A DNA stretch of 64,000 nt from NCBI GenBank assembly GCA_949282745.1, contig CASDQM010000047.1:310001-374000 (forward strand). Direction: 5' to 3'. The DNA comes from an uncultured Sutterella sp. Its GTDB lineage: Bacteria > Pseudomonadota > Gammaproteobacteria > Burkholderiales > Burkholderiaceae_F. Below the pieces are notes generated by a model. The model did no database searches. It saw only the letters and a list, made by a program, of their open reading frames with translations, and was not told the DNA's origin. Shown in pieces: positions 58,660-64,000 of the stretch. How positions within the stretch are numbered: the stretch's first letter is position 1; each line of letters opens with the position of its first letter. A program made the translations under genes and the position numbers.

Positions 58660-61212
58660 TCAGGCTTCGGTCTTTTTGCGGGTCGTGCGGCGGGGCTTCG
58701 CTTCCTTTTCCGCGTCGCCCTCGGTCTTCTTTGCGCGGTCCGACTCGGGGAATTCGAAGACGACGCCCTTCTTGGGATGAAGCTTCAAGAGAGCCGAGAA
58801 GGGACGGTTGGTGCGCTTCGAAACAAAGCCCGAAAGGAGAGGACTCGTCCCCTTCGCAAGGATTTCCTCGGCTTCCTCTTCGGTGATTTCCCGCTGCAAA
58901 ATGGTGCGTCCCATGCGGAAATCGCACTTGTTGCGGTCGCGGTACGCGTTTTCGCACGCGTAGGAATTTTCAAAGGCGCGGACCTTTCCGCCGCAGATCG
59001 GGCAGGTTCCGAGCACGCGGGCGTTTTCAATGGTCTCTTCGTCGACGGACTCCTTCTTGGTGTCGTCGAAGTCGAACTTCATGCGCAGTTCTCCCGTCGC
59101 TTCGTCGTGGTAGAGCACGAGTTCCGCGTCGAAGGGGAAGCCCTGGCGGGCGACGAAGCCCGAGAGCGGTCCCACGCGGCCCGTCGAGAGGAGCGTCTCG
59201 ACTTCCTGCGCCGAGAAGATGCGCGAGCCCGGATGCTTCGAAATGGCGAAGTAGCACGACGGATTCGTGCATGCGAAGCGCCGGTAGGTTTCCACGACTT
59301 CGCCGCCGCACACGGGGCACGGCGTCTTGATGTGGATCGGATTGATCATCGGGATGGTCGTCCCGTCGTAGCGGCGCGCCACCTCGACGATCGAGGTCGT
59401 CAGCTCCCGAATGTCGTTCATGAACTGCTCGGGCTCCACCTGACGGTTCTCGATGAGAGAGAGCTTGTGCTCCCACTCGGCCGTAAGACGCGGGTCGCTC
59501 AGCTGTTCGAGCTTGAGCCCGCGCAGAAGCGTAAAGAGCTGGAAGGCCTTGGGCGTCGGGACGAGTTCGCGCTCTTCGCGGCGCAGATACTTCTGCTCGA
59601 GAAGACCTTCGATGATCCCGGCGCGCGTGGCCGGCGTGCCGAGACCGCGCTCGGCCATGGCGTCGCGCAGTTCGCCTTCCTCAATCTTTCGGCCGGCGTT
59701 TTCCATGGCCGAAAGGAGCGTGGCGTCCGTGAAGCGGGCGGGCGGACGCGTGACGTCCTCCACCGCGAGCACTTCGACGGTCTGCACGGTTTCGCCTTCG
59801 GCGACGGGCGGCAGATCCCCCTTGGTCGGCTTCGTAGGCAGACCGCGCACGACCATCCAGCCCGGATCGACGAGCACCTTGCCTTCGGAACGGAAGGATT
59901 CGTCCTCGACGACCGTAATGCGGGTCGTCACGTCGTACTCAGCGGCCGGATAGAAGACCGAGAGGAAGCGGCGCACGATGAGGTCGTAGACCTTCTGCTC
60001 GACTTCCGTAAGCGTCTTGGGCGTTTCCCCAGTCGGAATGATGGCGAAGTGGTCCGAAATCTTCTGATTGTCGAAGATGCGGCGGTTGGGCTTCACCCAG
60101 GCTTCCTTGAGGATCTTTTCCGCAAAGGGCGCGTAGGCCGAAGAGATCTGCGGCAGTTTTCCGAGCACCTCGCACACGGTCCCGAGATAGTCCTCGGGAA
60201 GCGCACGGGAGTCGGTTCGCGGATAGGTGACGGCCTTGTGCTTTTCGTAGAGGGACTGCGCCACGGCGAGCGTCGTCTTGGCGGAAAAACCGAAGCGGCT
60301 GTTCGCTTCGCGCTGCAGGGACGTGAGGTCGAAGAGAAGGGGCGCGGACTGACGGGTGCGCTTCTTCACTTCGGTGACGCGCCCCGGGCGGCCCGTGCAG
60401 CGGCGAACGATCCGTTCGGCCTCGTCGGGCGTCCAACGGCGTTCGGCCTTGGCCTCTTCGTCGGCGGGATCCTTCTTGAAGTCCGCGTCAAACCACTTGG
60501 CCTCGTACGTGCCGTTCGCGCACTCGAAGGTGGCGTGCACCTCCCAGTAGGTGCGGGGAACGAAGGCGTTGATCTCCTCCTCGCGCTGCACGACGACCGC
60601 GAGCGTCGGCGTCTGCACGCGGCCCACCGTCGTGAGGTAAAAGCCCCCGTCCTTGCTGTTGAAGGCCGTGAGCGCGCGCGTGCCGTTGATGCCGACGAGC
60701 CAGTCGGCCTCGGAGCGGCACCAGGCGGCCGCTTCGAGAGGCTTCATTTCCTCGTCGCTGCGAAGGTGGGAGAAGGCTTCGACAATGCTCGCCTTCGTCA
60801 TGGACTGCAGCCACAGACGGCGGCAGGGCTTCTCCTTCTTTCCCTGGAAGGCGGCCTTCATGATGCGGCGGAAAATCAGTTCGCCCTCGCGTCCCGCGTC
60901 GCAGGCGTTGATGACGTCGGTCACGGCGCGGCTGCGCAGCTTCTTGCTCAGCTTCTCGAAGCGCTCCTTCGTGCGGGCGCGGGGTTCGAGATCGAAATAC
61001 GTGGGCAGAACGGGCAGGTGCGCGAACGTCCACTTGCCGCGCTTGGCCTCGAACTCTTCGGGCGCCTTCATTTCCAGGAGATGACCGACGGCGGAGCCGA
61101 TGATCATGTTTTCGCTGACCCAGAAGTCGCCGTCTTTCTTAAAGCCGCCGAGCGCACGGGCGATGTCGCCCGCGACGGACGGTTTTTCTGCGATAACGAG
61201 CGTGAGGCTCAT
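58660..61212 (-). CDS. topB: DNA topoisomerase III
   Basis: 850 residues from the ATG at 61212. Toprim domain: LVIAEKPSVAGDIARAL, and DAGREGELIF with the metal acidic residues. Catalytic Tyr330 lies in AVTYPRTDS. After residue 640 come two zinc-ribbon-like modules (CPVCGG and CTNPSC; CPICGG with a second pair), and a Lys/Arg-rich tail. Length exceeds E. coli TopB (653) because of the C-terminal modules. Its start overlaps the dprA-like stop by four bases. Type IA enzyme for decatenation and recombination intermediates. Confidence 0.95.
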   Translation of the reverse strand: MSLTLVIAEKPSVAGDIARALGGFKKDGDFWVSENMIIGSAVGHLLEMKAPEEFEAKRGKWTFAHLPVLPTYFDLEPRARTKERFEKLSKKLRSRAVTDVINACDAGREGELIFRRIMKAAFQGKKEKPCRRLWLQSMTKASIVEAFSHLRSDEEMKPLEAAAWCRSEADWLVGINGTRALTAFNSKDGGFYLTTVGRVQTPTLAVVVQREEEINAFVPRTYWEVHATFECANGTYEAKWFDADFKKDPADEEAKAERRWTPDEAERIVRRCTGRPGRVTEVKKRTRQSAPLLFDLTSLQREANSRFGFSAKTTLAVAQSLYEKHKAVTYPRTDSRALPEDYLGTVCEVLGKLPQISSAYAPFAEKILKEAWVKPNRRIFDNQKISDHFAIIPTGETPKTLTEVEQKVYDLIVRRFLSVFYPAAEYDVTTRITVVEDESFRSEGKVLVDPGWMVVRGLPTKPTKGDLPPVAEGETVQTVEVLAVEDVTRPPARFTDATLLSAMENAGRKIEEGELRDAMAERGLGTPATRAGIIEGLLEQKYLRREERELVPTPKAFQLFTLLRGLKLEQLSDPRLTAEWEHKLSLIENRQVEPEQFMNDIRELTTSIVEVARRYDGTTIPMINPIHIKTPCPVCGGEVVETYRRFACTNPSCYFAISKHPGSRIFSAQEVETLLSTGRVGPLSGFVARQGFPFDAELVLYHDEATGELRMKFDFDDTKKESVDEETIENARVLGTCPICGGKVRAFENSYACENAYRDRNKCDFRMGRTILQREITEEEAEEILAKGTSPLLSGFVSKRTNRPFSALLKLHPKKGVVFEFPESDRAKKTEGDAEKEAKPRRTTRKKTEA

Positions 61213-62117
61213 ACAAATTCCTTTTCGATACGGAAGTTTTTCACGGGAAGCTCTTCGGTCAAATCGCGAACGGACTCCACCAACTTCGCCCCTTGGCGAA
61301 TCAACAGGTGAGGTCCCTTGCTCGAAGGGGCGTGAATGCTGCCGGGGACCGCAAACACGTCGCGTCCCCAACGGATCATTTCAGCCGCCACTTCCCGGAC
61401 GAAAGAATTTCTTGCGCACCCCGGCACAAGCAGGGCGTCGGCTCCCGCCGCGACGTCGAGATAAAACGTTTCGTCGTCGGTCCTGTCGCCGTCGAATCCC
61501 GGAGGCCGGAAGCCGACGAAGAGACCGCCCCTTTGCAAAAGCTGTGTGCACAGAGGCAGGTCCGATCCGGCGATACGGTCGGGCGCCCCCGGCGTCCAGA
61601 CGACGGCGGGGACGGAAGGGGATGAGATTATCGCACGGATGCCGACTTTTTCAAGGGTACTCCGATTAGCGTACGACGGAACATATCCCGCCTCCAAAAC
61701 GCTTCGGGAGAATTCGGCCGTGTTGTAGAGCGTCTCTTCGTCCGCGCCGTCTCCTGCCACCAGAAGCACCGTGCCCGAGAGAAGACGCCGGTCTCCGCGC
61801 ACGAAGAGACAGAGGGGACTGCGCTCGGCATGAAGGAAGCGAACGGGAAAATCCTCGTCGAGCACCGTCCAGACGTGCGCGTCGGGACAGCGTTCGAGCC
61901 AGGCCTTCGTGGCCTCGAACACCTCTTCGTCGCGGGCGCGCCGCAGGGCGTCCGCTCCCTTCGCCCCCAGGATCTTGAGGTGCGTCGCATAGGGAGCGTC
62001 CGCCGCTTCCTCAGGGCCGCCCGTTTCGCGGATGAGGCGCAGAAAATCCCCCATCGGCAACCCCGAAACGGAGCCGAATGCGCACCAGGCCCGTATCCAA
62101 GCGCCGTTCTCAGTCAT
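61209..62117 (-). CDS. Degenerate DprA/Smf-family protein
   Basis: 302 residues from the ATG at 62117. The C-terminal third is clearly DprA: GRDVFAVPGSIHAPSSKG followed by LLIRQGAKLVESV. The N-terminal part (WTVLDEDFPVRFLHAERSP) fits the segment before the Rossmann fold. The core motifs of DprA are lost: the GSR loop reads VAGDGADEE, the SGLAxGID-AH motif is absent, and the RNRIIxGLS motif reads FYLDVAAGADALLVPG. So the usual ssDNA/RecA-loading function is doubtful. It sits where dprA normally lies, between def and a type IA topoisomerase gene. Confidence 0.8.
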   Translation of the reverse strand: MTENGAWIRAWCAFGSVSGLPMGDFLRLIRETGGPEEAADAPYATHLKILGAKGADALRRARDEEVFEATKAWLERCPDAHVWTVLDEDFPVRFLHAERSPLCLFVRGDRRLLSGTVLLVAGDGADEETLYNTAEFSRSVLEAGYVPSYANRSTLEKVGIRAIISSPSVPAVVWTPGAPDRIAGSDLPLCTQLLQRGGLFVGFRPPGFDGDRTDDETFYLDVAAGADALLVPGCARNSFVREVAAEMIRWGRDVFAVPGSIHAPSSKGPHLLIRQGAKLVESVRDLTEELPVKNFRIEKEFV

Positions 62118-62256
62118 GTCGATGTCGTCCTCCTCAAACCGTTTGAGGCCGTTATAGCAAATGCCCGGAAAACACGGCAGAGCCCTTTTCAAAAAAAGTT
62201 ATAATTTTCGACCGCTCAACGGTTAACAGTTTCCCTTTATCGAGAATCCGCACGCC

Positions 62257-62784
62257 ATGGCTCTTCTCAACATTCTTCAGTATCCGCATCCCACGCTCGC
62301 GGCCAAGGCCGCTCCCGTGACCGAATTCAACGACGACCTCAAGACCCTTGCCGCCGACATGCTCGAAACCATGTACGAGGCGCCCGGCGTCGGTCTCGCG
62401 GCCAATCAGGTCAACGTACTGCGCCGCATCGTCGTCCTCGACGTGAGCGAAGACAAGAGCGGCCAGATGGTCCTCGTCAATCCGGAAATTCTGTCTTCGG
62501 GCGAGGAGCTCGTCGACCACGAGGAAGGCTGTCTCTCGCTCAAGGGACTCTACGAACACGTCAAGCGCCCGTCCACCGTGAAGGTGCGCGCCCAGGATCT
62601 CGACGGGAATCCCTTCGAATTCGATGCGGAGGGCCTTCTCGCCGTCTGCGTGCAGCACGAGCTCGATCACCTCGACGGCAAGGTCTTCATCGATCACCTG
62701 AGCCGCATGAAGAAGGAGCGCGCCCGCATGAAGCTCCTCAAGATTCGCCGCAAGCGCGAACACGAACGCGAAGAGGAAGCTTGA
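62257..62784 (+). CDS. def: Peptide deformylase
   Basis: 175 residues. All three motifs are intact: GVGLAANQV, EGCLS and QHELDHLDGKVF, giving the Cys and two His metal ligands and catalytic Glu. It removes the formyl group from new N-termini. The C-terminal tail is Lys/Arg-rich. It is near fmt (63789), which adds the formyl group to Met-tRNA, but a divergent hydrolase gene separates them here. Confidence 0.97.
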   Translation: MALLNILQYPHPTLAAKAAPVTEFNDDLKTLAADMLETMYEAPGVGLAANQVNVLRRIVVLDVSEDKSGQMVLVNPEILSSGEELVDHEEGCLSLKGLYEHVKRPSTVKVRAQDLDGNPFEFDAEGLLAVCVQHELDHLDGKVFIDHLSRMKKERARMKLLKIRRKREHEREEEA

Positions 62785-62787
62785 TCC

Positions 62788-63681
62788 TTACGCGGGATGG
62801 GCGAAGACGTGGGAGAGCACGGCTTCGCCGATCGTCCCGAAGAGCGCCTCGGGAATCTGATGTCCGAGGCCGTCGATGCCGATCAGCTTCGCCCCTTCGA
62901 TCAACCGGGCCGTTTCTTCGCCCGCGGCGAAGGGCAAAAGCGGATCGTCCCGACCGTGCACGACAAGCGTCGGGACGGTGATTTGCCGCAGTTGATGACT
63001 GCGGTCGCCGCTCGCAAGAATCGCGAGCAGCTGCCGGTTCGTCGCGACGGGATCGAAGGGCATTTCGGAGGCGATCGAAACCTGCGCTTCGAGCTGCTCC
63101 TCCGAGGCGGAATACCCCTTTCCTTCGAGCGCGCGCAGCACCCTTCGGTAGTAGCTCCTTCTCTCTTCCGGACTTTCGCCCGGCGCCTTGAGGAGCGTAT
63201 AGATCGTCATGAACTTTCCGATCCCCGTCGAAGGATTGCCCACGGCCGACGAAAGGCTCGAGAGCGTCGCCACGCGGTTGGGGCTGTGCGTCGCAAGCAC
63301 CTGCGCAATCATGCCCCCCATGGAAAATCCCACCACGTGCGCGCGCCGCACGGCAAGGTGGTCCATCAGGCGCTCCACGTCGATCGCCATGTCTTCGAGC
63401 GCATAGGGCGCCGACACGGGCCGGCGCAGAACGGCCCGGCCGATGGCCGTCAGAACGTCGCGCTCCGTCACGGGCGACTCCGTGCAGTGCACGCTCTCGC
63501 CCGAGTCGCGGTTGTCAAAGACGATCACCCGCAGACCCGCGCGCAGAAACGGCACGAAAAAAGCTTCCGGCCACATGCTGCCCGCCATGCCGAGCCCCAT
63601 GAGGAGGATCAGGGACGGCGCGTCGTCGGATCCGTAGGTTTCGTAGTGAAAACGTTTTTCGTTGTATTCGAAGAAGGGCAC
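62788..63681 (-). CDS. Alpha/beta hydrolase
   Basis: 297 residues from the GTG at 63681, preceded by AAGGAG five bases upstream; an ATG 32 codons further out is less likely because it covers the fmt promoter. The oxyanion-side motif [15 protein letters not shown], the nucleophile elbow GFSMGG (Ser), the acid in [12 protein letters not shown] and the His in DGLGHQIP form a full catalytic triad. It resembles the DoxA/RdmC-like esterase group. Substrate is unknown. It lies three bases from the def stop, convergent, and divergent from fmt. Confidence 0.88.
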   Translation of the reverse strand: MPFFEYNEKRFHYETYGSDDAPSLILLMGLGMAGSMWPEAFFVPFLRAGLRVIVFDNRDSGESVHCTESPVTERDVLTAIGRAVLRRPVSAPYALEDMAIDVERLMDHLAVRRAHVVGFSMGGMIAQVLATHSPNRVATLSSLSSAVGNPSTGIGKFMTIYTLLKAPGESPEERRSYYRRVLRALEGKGYSASEEQLEAQVSIASEMPFDPVATNRQLLAILASGDRSHQLRQITVPTLVVHGRDDPLLPFAAGEETARLIEGAKLIGIDGLGHQIPEALFGTIGEAVLSHVFAHPA

Positions 63682-63703
63682 GGCGACTCCTTGGGAACGG
63701 GCC

Positions 63704-63718
63704 GTTGCGGATCGCAAC
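63704..63718. promoter_or_regulatory. Inverted repeat in the hydrolase/fmt divergent region
   Basis: GTTGCG-GAT-CGCAAC, a perfect 6-bp inverted repeat between the hydrolase start and an AT-rich stretch (63720-63745) that probably holds the promoters. Could be an operator; no consensus recognised. Confidence 0.35.
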
Positions 63719-63788
63719 ACGGCATAATGGAATAATAATTTGTTGTCGGCTTTCGGAAAGCCGCGAAAAACCTTCATTTGGAATCACT

Positions 63789-64000
63789 ATGCGTCTGATT
63801 TTTGCCGGAACTCCGGACTTCGCCGCGGTGGCTCTCGAAGCCCTGATCCGCGCGGGTCACGAAATCGCCCTGGTGCTCTCGCAGCCCGATCGGCCGAGCG
63901 GCCGCGGGATGAAGCTCACGGCCTCGCCCGTGAAGACCCTGGCGCTTCAGCACGGTCTTCCCGTGCTGACGCCGCAAACGCTGAGCCTCAAGCGGGACCC
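63789..64000 (+). CDS. fmt: Methionyl-tRNA formyltransferase, N-terminal part
   Basis: The first 70 codons of a gene that continues beyond the window. The start [20 protein letters not shown] and the [18 protein letters not shown] block (substrate loop) are diagnostic for Fmt, which formylates initiator Met-tRNA using 10-formyl-THF. The ATG at 63789 has only a weak upstream ribosome site (GGAATC). Confidence 0.96.
   Translation, partial: MRLIFAGTPDFAAVALEALIRAGHEIALVLSQPDRPSGRGMKLTASPVKTLALQHGLPVLTPQTLSLKRD

Overview
The window is a GC-rich, gene-dense, ordinary-looking bacterial chromosome segment. Gene content and order point to a betaproteobacterium (Burkholderiales), and a Sutterella/Parasutterella-like anaerobic gut organism fits best. 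This rests on: a one-cysteine DksA of the alpha/beta type, an adenosylhomocysteinase gene under an SAH riboswitch, TrpS with a C-terminal extra domain, metK divergent from two lipid A acyltransferase genes and dapF, and a periplasmic [FeFe] hydrogenase. I see no insertion sequence, prophage, CRISPR array, tRNA or rRNA gene. The lineage is inferred from family features, not from a search.

Layout. 1-3.0 kb: end of ychF, a small XRE regulator, ahpC-ahpF. 3.0-15.3 kb: asmA-like gene, coaD-rsmD facing ftsY-ppx-ftsE-ftsX-rpoH-trmL, a NarL-type regulator, secB, a rhodanese-like membrane protein and envC. FtsEX and EnvC normally work together to switch on septal amidases, and both are here. 15.3-20.7 kb: ctpA, a MoeB/ThiF-like E1, sppA, a HAD phosphatase and dksA. 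20.8-25.6 kb: a leftward run of two LpxL/HtrB-type acyltransferases, dapF, rlmI and a CobW/G3E GTPase. 25.7-30.2 kb: the methyl cycle (metK, trpS, ahcY). metK has an approximately 124-nt leader that can be drawn as an H-type pseudoknot; ahcY has an SAH riboswitch. 30.2-37.2 kb: fau, slt, cca, a DUF2905 gene, folB, ttcA, a CBS protein and rsmI. 37.2-43.0 kb: lpoA, uup and an acyl-CoA synthetase.

43.0-49.7 kb holds the most distinctive system: a HemN-like radical SAM gene, then after a 0.4-kb regulatory gap an [FeFe] hydrogenase catalytic subunit, a Tat-signal small subunit, a FdnI-like cytochrome b and the maturases HydF and HydE. The layout predicts an H2-uptake enzyme facing the periplasm that passes electrons through cytochrome b to the quinone pool. 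HydG is not in the window. HydA and HydF each carry an unusual residue at a key position.

49.7-64 kb: prfC, an NCS2 permease, an unknown small protein, an amino-acid ABC transporter (binding protein and two permeases, no ATPase), a CNNM/CorC membrane protein, topB, a degenerate DprA homologue, def, an alpha/beta hydrolase and the start of fmt.

Two perfect parS-type ParB sites lie 5.5 kb apart (28644-28659 and 34172-34187), so the window is probably close to the replication origin. One sits inside the SAH riboswitch, in the linker between conserved arms; the other covers the stop codon of cca.
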